A stretch of DNA of 64,000 nucleotides from Bedellia somnulentella (GCA_963576735.1 OY755170.1:23544875-23608874); one strand, 5' to 3'; positions 23,313-34,549 are shown, counted from the first letter of the stretch. Program-made: numbers and translations. The notes: generated by a model not told the origin, from the sequence alone.

Positions 23313-23880
23313 CTTGTTATTGTATTATTACTAATTAGTAGTGTACTCTTACGGGACTGATTGGAACTCAGTTGTTTAAATCGATGGTTGCTAGGTGGTA
23401 TATGTAAATTGTACCGCTACTCGTCGCTAGATGGCGCCCTTTTATTATAAATAATGTGGTAGAGAGGGTCTGATTATATTTTTATTCAAAATTGTTGGTG
23501 GTTTCGAAAAATAAATAAAGAATTCACTTTTAACGAACTCTTTCACAAGATATTCACATTTCTAGCCAGATTTTTAAAGGATAAAGCACTGTTCACTATT
23601 TCTTCTTAAAATGTTTTGTTGTTTGTACTCTTGTTAGACGCACTTCCAGTAATCCGTTAAGTCAGTTGTTAGTTGCACTTATTATATCAAGACAATATTT
23701 TTTATTTTAAAACGGCTGCACTGATAACAAAGATAACACTGGTTGTTGCGATTTGAGCACTTTCGTATCTTTAGAGACTGAATTTAGGACTTTTAGTGTC
23801 CGAAGTAATAAATAATTTAATTAATTTTCGGAGTTAATAACTGTCAAAGTGCCATCTGCCGGCCATCTGACTTTTATTTC
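23313..23880 (-). promoter_or_regulatory. putative LINE 5' UTR and internal promoter region
   Basis: Non-coding sequence ahead of ORF1, less AT-rich than its surroundings in places and carrying paired AGATGGCGCC and GCCATCTGCCGGCCATC motifs. A LINE promoter is expected here, but no specific initiator could be proved. Confidence 0.4.
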
Positions 23881-25425
23881 ATTATCTAGCCTTGAATGAA
23901 CCTTAGGATACGAGTATGTATAAGCCAAGCCCTTTTAGTTTGCTAGTTACATTTGTAATCATCATTAATTATAATTACTTAGATTGCCACGGTAATACTT
24001 CTCTGTTTATAATATAATATAAAGTAGGTCAAAAGCTCTCCCATAAGGAGACAAAATAAGCAAATGCGGTTTGTATTAGTGTCTCATTACTAGGAGTATC
24101 TGCCACTGAACCACCAACCATGACTATACGTTAGAAAGCATGTTCCTCAAAGCTGATGAAGTTTATAGGCCCGTTAGAAAGCCTTAACCTAAATAGGTTA
24201 CGTATCAAATATTTCAATCGGTTTCTTCGAGACGTAATTGATTAGATATATCTAATTAATAGGCACTGATTGGAACTTAGGCTCTTTGAAATCAAACGAA
24301 AGCCAAGTAATTATCTATTTCTTGTATCTAGTAGATGAATAGTAAAAAAATTGCAATTACATTCATAAAAACATTACACCAAACCATAAAGGGTAGCCAA
24401 AAGTTCAGAATTAATTTTGAAGTTTAGTGGGGAACTGATTGTAAAAGAAAAGATTTTTGATGATTCGATCACGTAATTCCCAAAACCCCTGAAGTCACCT
24501 TTTACGCCCGCAGTTAGATAAATTCTATGCAGACACTAAATTGCAAAAACAATTATATATTTAATTCAAAATGAAAATATTTACTTTTGATTATTCTGTT
24601 CCGTTTCATTTTCAATTATGATTATTATTTATTGTATTGATTTTTATAAATATGTAAAAAGTAACAAAACTATGTTAAAACTTACTCGCTACTCTGAAAA
24701 GTACAAAAAAAATATAAAAAATGACACCATATAATTTTGATTTTTCATTTGTCCCGGGTAAAAAACAGAAATCCCGTATTTTGAGCCTTTTTAAGCATTC
24801 GCCCCGTATGGAGCGAAATAAAATCTGGCAACCCTACTAATAACTAAAACCCGACTACTTAAAATGAGGTATAAAAAGATAGAAACAAGAAATAAATTCA
24901 GATATGCATTACCTACATTTTGCGGTGAAGCCGTAATCGACACTACAACGTAATTATAATGTTTTATTTAATGAACGAGGTTGCTTGCACGGTAAAAACG
25001 GGGGTGGGAAGGATTTTGTATCACAATTATTATTACCTAAAATTGAATCCTTACTACAGGAAAACTGTTACCCAAATAGAATATTGCGAAATAATTTTGT
25101 TTATGATAACTTTGACCGAGTGGCACATTTAGCTCGCTCAAAGACATCATAGTTTTCAGTTTACATGTACCTATTAACTTTCTAAATATGAATTTTTAGT
25201 AGAATTAAATATATATGGACAATTATTACACAGATTAACTTAGCCACAAACGAAGTTACAAATTAATGACTTGCATTATGAGATACTAAGACAATGCAAT
25301 GCTTACATCCGGTATTCAAGGCAATGCTCATCACATAAGTGTTGCTCTCTGGGATTCGAAACCGCAACCTCTGAAGAAGGCTCACCTATCCACTCGGCCA
25401 TGGACTTTGTCTAAATAATAGTTTC
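23881..25425. other. unassigned stretch
   Basis: No gene. A segment near 24740-24840 with GTCCCGGGTAAAAAACAG and ATCTGGCAACCCTA looks like a repeat end, but I cannot name its family. Confidence 0.45.
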
Positions 25426-25438
25426 GGAAATAAATTGC

Positions 25439-25688
25439 CGTGTAGTGCCGGCTTAGAATGTCACTACCCCTTTCTACCCACGGGAGTCGTAAGAGGCGAC
25501 TAAGGGTATTGGGGCTTTTTATTGGATTTTTGGGTGATGCGGTTGGAGACCCATCACCAAAAACCTTTATTTTACGATCTATTCCCCACCCAACTTCCAA
25601 AAGTGGCTGAGGAATTTATAATTCCTTAGCTCTGGCTACCCCTTCTAGGGAATTATAGCCGTGAGTATATGTATGTATGTATGTTTGT
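25439..25688 (+). mobile_element. SINE-B, full length with target-site duplication
   Basis: Reference copy with the CGGCTTAGAATGTCACTACC head: CGTAAGAGGCGACTAAGGG, TTGGGTGATGCGGTTGGAGA, CTTCCAAAAGTGGCTGAGG, AATTATAGCCGTGAGTATAT and the ATGT-repeat tail. It is flanked by a perfect 13-bp direct repeat, GGAAATAAATTGC, at 25426-25438 and 25689-25701. The tail is the same as that of LINE-R (33426-33796), which suggests mobilisation by LINE-R. Confidence 0.93.
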
Positions 25689-25924
25689 GGAAATAAATTG
25701 CTGTAACATATAGGTAACGGCTTCGTTGTTCGCCATTCGGTTACGAAGCCCTAAAAATGGGGATATTATTGTGAAACTCATTATCTTGTATTAATAACTC
25801 GCTAATCGACATTGACTCGGACATAGTATCGGGTGCACTACTAGTAATTTATACATTTATGCAAATTATCAACTCTAACCTAGACGCCCAATGTTTATAG
25901 ATGATAATATTCATCGGAGAAAAT

Positions 25925-26050
25925 ATTTAGATCGAATAGTGCTCAAAAAGGCTAAAAAATCAAAGGGCAAGTATGAAAATATTTATGGATATAAATGTAA
26001 TGAAAGGATTGCCAGTATCGTGGTGGTAGAAAATACTATACTTGTTTGTT
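25925..26050 (+). pseudogene. LINE-R C-terminal fragment, degenerate
   Basis: Matches the LINE-R order ATCGAATAGTGCTCAAAAAGG, AAGGGCAAGTATGAAAA, TTTATGGATATAAATG and AGGATTGCCAG, with indels. No tail is kept. Confidence 0.5.
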
Positions 26051-26164
26051 GTACCTCTGGCCCCAGTACCTTCCTTGAGAAAAGAACCTGGATCCGCGCA
26101 AGAACTAACCTATAATCCCTTTATACGAAAAAGATATTTTTAGGCACACACCGTTTTAATCAAA

Positions 26165-26400
26165 ATTATTTGAACGGCTGTCATACCAATGCCGATGAAA
26201 GCGCAAATATGCTCATATGTATCAGTCAGCCTTCCGTTATTAGTTGGCGAACATCATCGATATTTTCTTGTGTTCCTGCTGTTTTTGGCCGACCGGTAGA
26301 AGGAACTGCAGTGAGAGATGACCGTCCAAGACAAAACTCAGAATACCAACGATAAATAGTCGTTTTACGAGGTGATTCCAGTTAACAAATAGAAATAAGC
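26165..26400 (-). pseudogene. mariner transposase N-terminal (HTH) remnant
   Basis: On the minus strand the frame reads TTIYRWYSEFCLGRSSL, STGRPKTAG and TQENIDDVRQLITEG, the paired helix-turn-helix region of mariner transposases. After a frameshift it continues as TYEHICAFIGIGMTAVQIIL-like sequence. The catalytic domain is absent here. The C-terminal remnant at 52612-53280 may be from the same or a related family, but the two are separate insertions. Confidence 0.75.
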
Positions 26401-26734
26401 ACGGCAAGATAAACCTCGACGAAAATTGTTTTCGGTGCGGCCCTAGTAGAAACTAAACGAAACGAACAAATATTAATTGGTTTTAACGTTACGAATTTTA
26501 GCCAAGCTAAATAGGTCACTCACTAAAAAGTTTATGAACAACATTATTAGGAAATATTTTGTTTCGGAAACGGTTTTCCTGTTGTAGAAATGCAATTTAA
26601 TATGATACTAAGTATTATTCAAAATCATAACCAAGGGACTTAATAATCTTAATCAATTTTATTAGCTATGGAAAAAATGCCTCAACTCAATATTCGGTTA
26701 CTTGAATATTAGAATATTCAGCCTTTATCTAAGA

Positions 26735-26752
26735 GCGGGGGGGGGGGCGACA
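26735..26752. repeat. poly-G run
   Basis: A run of about ten G in otherwise AT-rich DNA (AGCGGGG…GCGAC). A shorter G run lies near 32355. Confidence 0.8.
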
Positions 26753-26959
26753 ACCAATTAAACCTAAAACAGATTTTCCAGTATCAAGTTGCAATGACGT
26801 TCTTAATTGGGAGTTTCCAATATGGGAGGTAAAGTCAGTAAAGTACAACCTGAAGAGTGGGTGTGAAGATAATGTCAGTAGAGTTCAACCAAAACGTGTG
26901 TTCCTGGCCGCTGAAGTATAAAGAATATGCATAATAATGCAAATGAAGCTCGGCAGTTT

Positions 26960-27035
26960 TACCAGAATTTTCAAAAGTGGCGGTCGATAGTATTTGCTTA
27001 TCTACGGGAACTGTTGGCGTGAGTATGTGTGTGTA
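26960..27035 (+). repeat. LINE-R 3' fragment
   Basis: AAAAGTGGCGGTCGATAGTA, TTGCTTATCTACGGGAACTG and TTGGCGTGAGTATGTGTGTG match the end of LINE-R, tail included but decayed. Confidence 0.6.
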
Positions 27036-27263
27036 AGTGTATATTCAATACTTGTTAAAACTTAACTTTGTTGTCAGTTTAGAAAGAGTTGCAACACGAT
27101 TTTATTTTCTCCTTTTTCTACGGAAATTTGCTTTTAGTTTTCAATCAACGAGACCTTGGCGCTCAGCTTGGTTGTAATTGCGTTCTCAATTATTTTGCTC
27201 GACTGCATCAGAAGGATAATTTAAATCTTTTTGTTCATGAAAACCTCATGTGGGGATTATCCA

Positions 27264-27560
27264 TACTAATATTATAAATGGGAAAGTGAGTTTGTTTGTT
27301 TGTTTGTTCCGCTTTCACGCCGTAAATACTGAACCGATTGCTTTGAAATTTTTCAGACGTGTAGTTAGAAGTCTAAATTAAATAATAGGGTACTTTTTAT
27401 CCCGGAAAAAATATGTTCCCATGGGAAATCAAAAATATTGTTTGCTTACTAAATGCATTGGAGATGGCGCTGTGCATGTGCATCGTTTAAAACAACGTAA
27501 AATATTGTAAACTAATATAAAAATCAAAATTTAGAAGCTTAATGGTACGGTAATGGATCC
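27264..27560 (+). repeat. lepidopteran dispersed repeat starting CCATACTAATATTATAAA
   Basis: CCATACTAATATTATAAATG, GTTTGTTTGTTTGTTCCGC, TTTCACGCCGTAAATACTGA and GAACCGATTGCTTTGAAAT are a stock sequence that I recognise from many lepidopteran genomes. It is preceded by GAAAACCTCATGTGGGGATT, shared with the tRNA-like foldback family. The superfamily is not certain and the right end is unclear. Confidence 0.55.
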
Positions 27561-27928
27561 CCGAAAATAAGGAACTCCCGAGGGATAATGTACTATTTTT
27601 TTATCGTATACTTTTTTTTTACATCTACTTATATTGCAAACGAATATTAACATGTAAATTTAGAAGCTAAATGAAACGACGACGATTCCTTGAAACTAAG
27701 GAATCCGCAAGAGTTCTCATAGGAACATCAAAAAACCTTAACTCATATATGGCTCAAAATATTGCAGCGATTATTTTTATCATCGATGGAATTCACATCA
27801 GACACTTTGTTAATGTTCATTTTGGAAAGATGAAGGGGTTTCATCAATTTAAATGACAAATTTGTTTATCAATAGTAAGACTAATATGAAATAAAGCGTA
27901 ATAAAAATTTGACACCGCCCCGGTAACG

Positions 27929-28022
27929 TCTCCGTGGCGTAGCGGTATAACTAACTACTATGAATATTTAATTAGAACTAACTATTATGAATCAATCGTC
28001 CCGGGTTCGTATCTCAGGTAAT
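27929..28022 (+). repeat. tRNA-like sequence with an internal tandem insertion
   Basis: TCTCCGTGGCGTAGCGGTATA holds a good pol III A box (TGGCGTAGCGG), and CGGGTTCGTATCTC is a weakened B box. Between them AACTAACTACTATGAAT and AACTAACTATTATGAAT form an imperfect tandem repeat that no tRNA would hold. It resembles the tRNA-like core of the 61-kb repeats. Not a functional tRNA. Confidence 0.55.
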
Positions 28023-28029
28023 TCAATCT

Positions 28030-28437
28030 TTTTGTAAAAAAATGTTTTGTTAGCTTAAAATAACACTATATATAATAATAACAAGCACTATCCCTTCAAT
28101 TTAGCGATTATTTTGGAAGGAGATCCACCACTAATCATCCCTATATTGCCGACCAATCGCTGCAAGCTCTCCCACTATCACCAACGGTCAGTGTAGGGGG
28201 CAGCACCGGGCCGTCGCCGCAGCGCCAAACTACTATCCGTATCTGTACTTACTAAAGATATTCTCATTTCTGAACATAAAAACTTGGTATATTTGTTTCA
28301 TGATTCTTATGAACAATTAAAAAGGAATTTTTGGAACTCAACCCCTAACGGGTTGATATAGCAAATGAAAGTTAATATAGAGTTTTTTTACATTTACATT
28401 ACTTGGTGCGATTGAATTTATGAAATCCATCTATCAA
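28030..28437. other. unassigned stretch
   Basis: Nothing recognised except a short GC-rich patch near 28180-28230. Confidence 0.4.
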
Positions 28438-28747
28438 TCATTCATGAATATATGCTAACAACCATAAATTCCATAAAAGGGTAGTCATAGCTTCGGAGAT
28501 TCTTCATCCAATTTTGGAAATATATTGATAAAAGATAGGTTAATAAAGGTTGTTAGTGATGGGTCACAAACTGCATCGCCCAACAATCACTTAAAAAGCC
28601 TCAATGTCCTTTATGTCATTTACAATGCCCGCGGGATTATAAATATAAAAAACAGAAGTTGAGATAGTGTTTCGGTATTTTGGTATTATGTAAACTGGAT
28701 GCAAAAAATGAAGTCCACGCGGACGAAGTCGCGGGGCAAAAAGCTAG
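28438..28747 (-). repeat. SINE-B copy, GCCCGCGAC-type head
   Basis: Reverse-strand copy from a decayed tail (TATATGCTAACAACCATAAA) through ACTGCATCGCCCAACAATCA to the head complement, GACGAAGTCGCGGGGCAAAA then AGCTAGTTA. With 1023-1262 and 60483-60786 it shows that this head is a regular part of one SINE-B subfamily. Confidence 0.75.
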
Positions 28748-29000
28748 TTACTAATAAATAAAGAATAAATAAAGGAAAGAAAAATTTCGACACAGGCGGG
28801 AATCGAACCCGCGACCTCGGGTATACGCCCTGCTCTGCTTACTACTTAAACGTGTAAAAGAAATAAAGGATAGAAGAATTTCGCGCTGGCAGCCATTGAC
28901 ACGGTAGCTCAATTGGCAGAGCGACGGGGGCGTATACCCGAGGTCGCGGGTTCGATTCCCGCCTGTGTCAAAATTTTTCTTTCCTTTATTCTTTATTTAT
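28748..29000. repeat. foldback repeat with inverted tRNA-like halves
   Basis: The left arm, AATAAAGGAAAGAAAAATTT followed by the tRNA 3'-half complement up to GGGTATACGCCC, returns inverted at 28929-29000 as GGGCGTATACCCGAGGTCGC through TCTTTCCTTTATTCTTTATT. Each arm is about 72 nt, around a spacer with GTAAAAGAAATAAAGG. The right arm belongs to a complete tRNA-like unit and the left arm to a truncated one. Confidence 0.8.
28897..28970 (+). tRNA. tRNA-like unit, probably not functional
   Basis: A 74-nt cloverleaf is plausible: a 7-bp acceptor stem (TGACACG with TGTGTCA, one wobble), a D arm GCTC…GAGC, and a T arm GCGGG-TTCGATT-CCCGC. The A box (TAGCTCAATTGG) and B box (GGTTCGATTCC) are good. 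The anticodon arm is wrong for a working tRNA: stem CGGG/CCCG with an 8-nt loop GGCGTATA, so no U33-anticodon can be assigned. Its repeat context points to a tRNA-derived repeat. Confidence 0.55.
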
Positions 29001-29009
29001 TTGCATCAG

Positions 29010-29599
29010 AAGGATTTTACTTTTATCGAGGTCATTTTATATAAACAACATTTATATTCTGTTATTTATAAATGTGACTCAGTAAAATAATAAGAATAAG
29101 CTACAAAAAACAAAAATCTATTCAAAATAAAAAATAAGTCGCAATGGTGACAAAGGTTCAAAGTAGGCTAGAGCCATTGCATTAGCATTAGTAGCATTGC
29201 CCCTTTGTAAACTAATTCGTTGGGCAAATATGCAGCACCCCTTGGATCTCCCCGAACCAACCGCGCCGAAATTTATTTGCGTTTGGATGCTATGGTCTAA
29301 GGGTTTAATCAGCGAAGGCAGTAAAAAATATTGTCTTCACCTAGATTACTGTATTTCAGTTCTTCAGAAGGGTCTCATTATCAGTACAGCATCAGTACCC
29401 GCAGAACCAGCCCTATACGCATCGAGGTTGTACAATACTTACAATTATAGATCACTTCTATGAATTATTTTTTTATGCTCAGTAGCCTTATCTATTAACT
29501 GATTTTCTGTAAATTGTTCAAGAATATAAATTCGAATAGTAATGTTAATAATCTTTGGCTTCCAAATAGACTTTCGGAATCTAAAATAGCCTCGGGATT
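29010..29599. other. unassigned stretch
   Basis: AT-rich. An 88-codon frame at 29197-29463 shows no domain. Confidence 0.4.
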
Positions 29600-29621
29600 G
29601 ATGTTTTTTCTATGGGAGCAA

Positions 29622-30178
29622 ATTTTTTGAGCTGTTATTTAAAAATTCGAGATGTTATTATGATTAGTTGAAAAACATATTGAGCAGTTATTTAATTTAA
29701 TGGCGGTTGAATAATTATTGCGACAGTAAAACATTGACAGTAATAAAAAATATATTAGTCGGTTATTTTATCATACAATGTCAATTCTAAAAATAATTGA
29801 GTAGTCCAATAATTTAATGGGCGGTAAAAATTATGGAATGAGCAGGTCGATAAATAGTTCGGCAGATCATAACGAGCGGTGACACCCGAACTCAAATTCA
29901 TTATTGAATAAAGGGAACTAATTTTTTGAGCTGTTATTTAAAAATTCGAGATGTTATTATGATTAGTTGAAAAACATATTGAGCAGTTATTTAATTTAAT
30001 GGCGGTTGAATAATTATTGCGACAGTAAAACATAGACAGTAATAAAAAATATATTAGTCGGTTATTTTATCATACAATGTCAATTCTAAAAATAATTGAG
30101 TAGTCCAATAATTAAATGGGCGGTAAAAATGATGGAATGGGCAGTTCGATAAATAGTTCGGCAGATCGTAACGATGCA
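29622..30178. repeat. tandem 299-bp direct duplication inside X1
   Basis: The segment starting AATTTTTTGAGCTGTTATTT occurs at about 29621 and again at about 29920, with only a few differences over about 260 bp (for example TTAATGGGCGG against TAAATGGGCGG). The copies are separated by GACACCCGAACTCAAATTC. Confidence 0.9.
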
Positions 30179-30205
30179 TGCCTGTTTGCATGTATACTTG
30201 CTCGC

Positions 30206-30235
30206 TTGTCGGGGGGCGAAAGCCCCCTGCAGACA
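30206..30235. repeat. GCGAAAGC hairpin in X1
   Basis: GGGGGC-GAAA-GCCCCC forms a 6-bp GC stem closed by a GAAA loop, with outer pairing TTGTC/GACAA. d(GCGAAAGC) is known as an unusually stable DNA minihairpin. Confidence 0.85.
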
Positions 30236-30261
30236 AAGAAAAGTTAGGTGGTCACATTTAA

Positions 30262-30280
30262 TTAGGTTAGGTTAGGTTAG
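30262..30280. repeat. short TTAGG run
   Basis: TTAGGTTAGGTTAGGTTAG, nearly four units of the insect telomere repeat, 27 bp past the X1 hairpin. It is too short to be a telomere and is part of the element. Confidence 0.9.
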
Positions 30281-30832
30281 ATTATGTATAAAAGAAGCGA
30301 GCGCAGCGCAGCGGAGCGAGCCCTAAATGCCTGATGCATGCCTATATGCATGCCTATATGCTTACTTACTTTATAGAATTGCTTAGAATGAGATTTCTTA
30401 CCGACAAATTCCGATTTATTACTGCCCACGCGTAACCGCTCGTTCAATATTTTTTACCGCCCATTTAATTATTTTCCTACTCAATTATATATTCACTGAT
30501 CCATTTCATATTTTTTTATTACTCATTTTTGTTTACTTTACTGCTTAGTTTTAACTGCTGATCTAGTTATTAAACGTGCCATTTATAATTTTTAACTTAC
30601 CCAAACCGCTATATACAACTGCCTCTTTAAATCAGTGCCTTTTTCTATACTTCGTGCCTTCGGCAAACGACAGGTTGCCAGTGTGATGACATTGGAGACA
30701 AGTTTGCAAGTAGTGCAGGTGTTGTTGACAATGGCTCAACTTGTGGATTATGGCCTTTCTTTATTTTTTTGGTTGATGCTTCGTCAATTCCACCAATAAT
30801 ACAATAATAATTAGAGGATCACAAAGGTCTTT

Positions 30833-31266
30833 AAAAAACCGGCCAAGTGCGAGTCGGCTCACGCACGAAGGGTTCCGTACTATCATCAATAATAGAAAAT
30901 TATGTTTTTGTATGGGAGCCTTTGATTCAGTTTACTGTTATTTAATTATTTGTTTTGAAAGGTGATATACAAGTAAATATTCTGTGAACATTTTAATCGT
31001 CTACTTGTTACCGATTTAATATTGAGCAAACAAATACGGAAAAAACACGTTTAGTGCATAGAGACCCCCCTTAATATTTTTTTTTTACTTTAAGTATTTT
31101 TTAAATATTTGTTGTTATAGCGGCAACAGAAACACATCATTTGTGAAAATTCCAGCTTTCGAACTATCACAGTTCATGAGATACAGCCTAGACACAGACA
31201 GACAGACAGCGAAGTCTTAGTATAATAAGGTCCCCTTGTACCTTTTGGTACGGAACCCTAAAAATG
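30833..31266. repeat. GGCCAAGTGCGAGTCGG repeat, copy 1
   Basis: Starts ACCGGCCAAGTGCGAGTCGG, with GAAGGGTTCCGTA near the left end and its complement TACGGAACCCT at the right end (imperfect inverted ends). A CAGACAGACAGACAG stretch precedes the right end. It is a very widespread insect repeat that I know by sight; its class is uncertain. Confidence 0.7.
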
Positions 31267-31490
31267 GTTGTTCCAATGCGTTAGCACTTTTTAGACAAGT
31301 CATTGTATTTGCAGGCTCCACTATCAAAATAGAATATATTTTTTTTACTGAATTTATTAGAGTAAAATTATTGATTTCAATAAGATTTTTGTTTCAAAAT
31401 AGTAACTATAAATAAGACGCAACACGTCCTAGTGAATCGAAGTATAGTAAACAAGTAAATTGTGCGTTTGTTTTTAATCTTTTACTAGTG

Positions 31491-31825
31491 GTCCGCCCCG
31501 GCTTCGCACGGTGGTGATAAATATTTTTCTCCGCAGAAACCCTCTGATATTTATCGTGATAATATATTGTCTATGCTATTTTCTAAAAGTTTTCTTTGTC
31601 ATTAGTAAATTGGAATAGGCTGAGCTGTTTTTGAGCCAATTTATTACCAAAGAACTAACAAATAAAAAAAACTTTCCTATTTATAATATCATAAAAAGTA
31701 AATTATGTCTTTTGCCTGGTTCAAAGCTACTTCCCCATCAATTTTCAGCTTAATTGGTTCAGTCGTTCGTGAGTTATAATAGTGTAACTAACACGACTTT
31801 CTTTTATATATATAGATGTCGTTGC
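31491..31825 (+). repeat. CCGCCCCGGCTTCGC-headed repeat
   Basis: Begins CTAGTGGTCCGCCCCGGCTT and ends past GGTTCAGTCGTTCGTGAGTT in a TATATATATA tract. Another stock insect repeat head. No coding capacity; a short frame at its right edge is not a gene. Confidence 0.6.
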
Positions 31826-32118
31826 GGAGACTGTTACCATCGCAATAATTTTTATCAAGCTCATTTAATAGCCTATTTAGCATTAAAAATGAAAAAACCG
31901 CTCCGCTCTTACTTAAGGAATATGAGGATGTTTGGCTGGCGATAATGGTTGCTATTTCAAACGCATCACCAATATTCTCAATTAAGCCAATCGTTATTCA
32001 GTTCTTATATAAGTAAATTTTAATTTTGAAGCCTACATTACCCTTTTGGTGATGACCAAGAGAATATATGGGAAATAGGTTTAGGACATAAGCATCAAAG
32101 GTTTAGGTTCCTTTAGAA

Positions 32119-32733
32119 TAAAAGCGGCCAAGAGCGAGATGGACTCGCTAATGAAGGGTTCCGTAGCAGCACTAGCAGCAGGTAGGTAACATAGTAATAT
32201 ACAAGTTTTTGTAGTTCGTTGTAAGTTTGATTGACGTTTTAAAAATAGAACTACTGGCTAGATCTCATTCAAACCAATTTTCGTTAGTAGTTTGTATAGT
32301 AATACACATCATATTTTTTTTTCAGTTTTATCATGCCCATATTTTAGAAGTTACGGGGGGGGGACACACATTTTACCACTTTGGAAAAGTCTCTCGCGCA
32401 AACTATTCAGTTTTGAAAAAAATGATACGAGAAACCTCAACATCATTTTCAAATACCTTTTGATAGATACCCCACACGTATAGGTTTGATTAAAAAAAAA
32501 ATTTGAGTTTCAGTTCTATGTATACCCTAAAAATTTTGTTTTTTTTTTCAGATTTTATTTTAAAATCTTAATGCGGTTTACAGAATACATCTACGCACCA
32601 ATTTTCAATAATGTAGTTCTTATAGTTTTGGAATAAACTGGCTGTGACATACGGACGGACGGACAGACAGACAGACATGACGAATCTATAAGGGTCCCGT
32701 TTATGCCATTTGGCTACGGAACCCTAAAAATGG
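32119..32733. repeat. GGCCAAG repeat, copy 2, with internal extra sequence
   Basis: AAGCGGCCAAGAGCGAGATGG and GAAGGGTTCCGTAGC on the left, with GGACGGACGGACAGACAGAC and GGCTACGGAACCCTAAAAAT on the right. It is about 180 bp longer than copy 1. A G run interrupts it near 32355. Confidence 0.65.
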
Positions 32734-33417
32734 AAGTAGATGACGTAACGAGATATATACGTACCATTGCATAGAGGCCAAACGGAATGTTATTTACTGT
32801 AACAGTACTAAAACTCTGGTTATTTTGGTATGCTATCTAAATATAGTTTCAATTTCTAATGCGCTGAGCTACTCTTTGCGATCACTATGTAAACTATTAT
32901 TGAATTTGAGTTTTTTCTAATTAATTTGCATTTGCAGCTATATTACAAATACAAAGTTACAACTTGTGCTTAACATAGTGCAGAGATCAAGTTTATCAAT
33001 TATAGTACATGTTAACTCTCATTTAATAAGGGATACTTACTGTAAGATTCACAAAAATACACAAACATTAATACCACACAAATACTTAAAAAATATAAAA
33101 AATATTGTATGAATAATTGTTGCCCCCAGTAGGATTCAAACAATGAAGTTAACTTGTAGTTCTGAATGTAGGAAATTGGAGAAATTACCATGGACTGTTT
33201 ACTTATTCCGACAATACAAATGGTGTTGTGATGACCATTACGAATGCATTTGATAACGTAAGGTTACCAAGACTACTCAATAGAAACAAAAGTTTTCAAT
33301 TAGTCCTCATGACAAACTCATAGGAATAACCTTAATTGATGTTATTGTAGTTAACATTGAAGCCACGGAGGATCTAAACAAAATACTTAATAAACGAATA
33401 AGAGTAACTGAGAACCG
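32734..33417. other. unassigned stretch
   Basis: No convincing feature. A few phrases near 33250-33340 could be old LINE sequence, but I cannot support it. Confidence 0.35.
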
Positions 33418-33425
33418 GTATCTGA

Positions 33426-33796
33426 TATCTGATATCGAGTGAGAAATAGTGTGGTGTGAAAGATGATATTGTAAGAAAGATAGAAAAAGGAATGTTGAGA
33501 TGGTTTGGGCACATAGAGAGGATGGATGATAGAAAATTGGTAAAAGAGATCTATAGAGCTAGTGTGGATGGTAATGTTAGTACAGGACGACCACGCAGAA
33601 CACACTTGGACCAAATTGAGAGTGTGCTCAAAAAGGCAGGCGTCCGAAGTATGAAGAATAAAAGAGCATGTATAAAAAGATTGATGGATGTAAACGAAGC
33701 TAGAGAGGTTTGTCAGGATCGTACGAAGTGGCGATCGATAGTCTCTGCCTACCCCAATGGGAACTAATGGCGTGTGTATATGTATGTATGTATGTA
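33426..33796 (+). pseudogene. LINE-R C-terminus, best copy in the window
   Basis: A 5'-truncated insertion with about 103 readable codons: DDIVRKIEKGMLRWFGHIER, GRPRRTHLDQIESVLKKAGV, CIKRLMDVNEAREVCQDR and TKWRSIVSAYPNGN, then the stop and the tail GTGTATATGTATGTATGTATG. This is the distal C-terminal region of an endonuclease-RT LINE common in Lepidoptera (RTE-like or R4-like; the clade is not settled). An 8-bp repeat, GTATCTGA, at 33418-33425 and 33797-33804 is a probable target duplication. No RT core is present, so this copy is dead. Confidence 0.85.
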
Positions 33797-33879
33797 GTAT
33801 CTGAGAGAGAAGTCTTAAAATAAACAAGGACACAGTCAAAAATCATGTCGAAAAGTCATGTCATACCTGCTCCTGCTGA

Positions 33880-34440
33880 ACTTGGAGGCTTTACATTCGA
33901 AGATCGTTCGGAGTTGTTAACCAATGTATATTAAGAAAAACCATTAGGTAAAGTAGAGCCAACTTCGAGAATTGGATTAAGATGGGCAGCGTGGCTTCGT
34001 CATATCCTCTAGTCCAAAAGTTTGCAGAATTGATAAACAAAGGTCTTTGACCAATGTGTGTTACCAGTTATTACTTAGGGCGCAGAGTAGTGCTCTCGAC
34101 AATATGTCTCATCAGAAGGCTAAAGTTAGGAAAAGAGAGAGGGCTATGTTACGAGTTTCACTACGCGCGTTTTCAATCCGCATCGACAAAATCATCAATT
34201 AGAATCGACTTAACCCAAAGAATACGTAAAACTGAAGTGGCAATGGGCATGGCACATTACACGGAGCACTAACTCGATCGGGATCGGTCACTAATAGTTC
34301 TAAATGGCGGCAATGTGAAGTGGGTAGCCCCCCCATAAGGTAGACCGATGACTTAGTGAATATCTCTAGAAGCCCAAGGATGAGATTAACTCAGGACCGA
34401 TCGTTATAGAGATCTTGGAGGAATGATGATGTACATAAAT
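33880..34440 (+). pseudogene. relic of a second LINE family (RT C-terminus)
   Basis: Broken frames read RIRLRWAAW, a degenerate QCVTSYYLG… segment, IRRLKLGKERGL, then KWRQCEVGS-like, RWTDD-like and QDRSLW-like pieces in shifting frames. The order (Y-G-A-E-type block, R-L-K block, W-x-W-A-G-H block, R-W-x-DD, Q-D-R-x-x-W) is the usual C-terminal layout of another lepidopteran endonuclease-RT LINE. Multiple frameshifts and stops. Confidence 0.6.
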
Positions 34441-34549
34441 TTTAGTGGAACCACCCATAGAATAAGCTAAGCTAACTAAGTAATATTAATAATTAGCATT
34501 ATCCAAAAGATTTGGATTTTTAGTTAAAAAAATTGTAGCGATACATACA

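Larger units (their letters stand above)
18540..23880 (-). mobile_element. CR1-group non-LTR retrotransposon, near full length
   Basis: About 5.3 kb on the minus strand: a putative 5' UTR (about 23313-23880), ORF1 (22194-23312), a 0.4-kb spacer, ORF2 (18929-21787) and a 3' UTR with a TG microsatellite and an AAATA-rich end near 18550-18576. The presence of a PHD finger in ORF1 and the APE-endonuclease/RT order in ORF2 fit the CR1/L2/Daphne group. Both ORFs lack internal stops, so the insertion is young or was recently active. Outer ends are approximate because I could not identify a target duplication. Confidence 0.82.
29600..30610. mobile_element. X1: composite element with dispersed motif arrays
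   Basis: Left part: many variants of a motif near GAGCAGTTATTTAATTTAAT and GGGCGGTAAAAATTA, spaced about 20-40 bp. Right part (30400-30610): the same motifs inverted (TTTTTACCGCCCATTTAATT, TTACTGCCCACGCG, AACCGCTCG). Centre: a GCGAAAGC hairpin and a TTAGG run. Two opposed motif arrays around a GC-rich centre suggest a non-autonomous DNA transposon with subterminal binding sites, but clean terminal repeats or a target duplication were not found. Boundaries are approximate. Confidence 0.5.

Noticed and set aside
28897..28970. A functional tRNA gene
   Set aside because: The anticodon loop has 8 nt and no usable U33-anticodon, the unit is repeated with the same defect, and it lies in a foldback.
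30262..30280. Telomere or subtelomere, from the TTAGG run
   Set aside because: Fewer than four units, internal to a repeat element, with ordinary sequence on both sides.
29600..30610. CRISPR-like array from the regularly spaced motifs in X1
   Set aside because: The repeats are degenerate, unevenly spaced, present in both orientations and in a eukaryotic setting.
31754..31945. Short frame at the edge of a dispersed repeat
   Set aside because: It overlaps the tail of a known-type repeat and has no supporting signal.
33387..33839. 150-codon minus-strand frame
   Set aside because: Antisense of the LINE-R C-terminal coding region, which explains the conserved length of the open frame.
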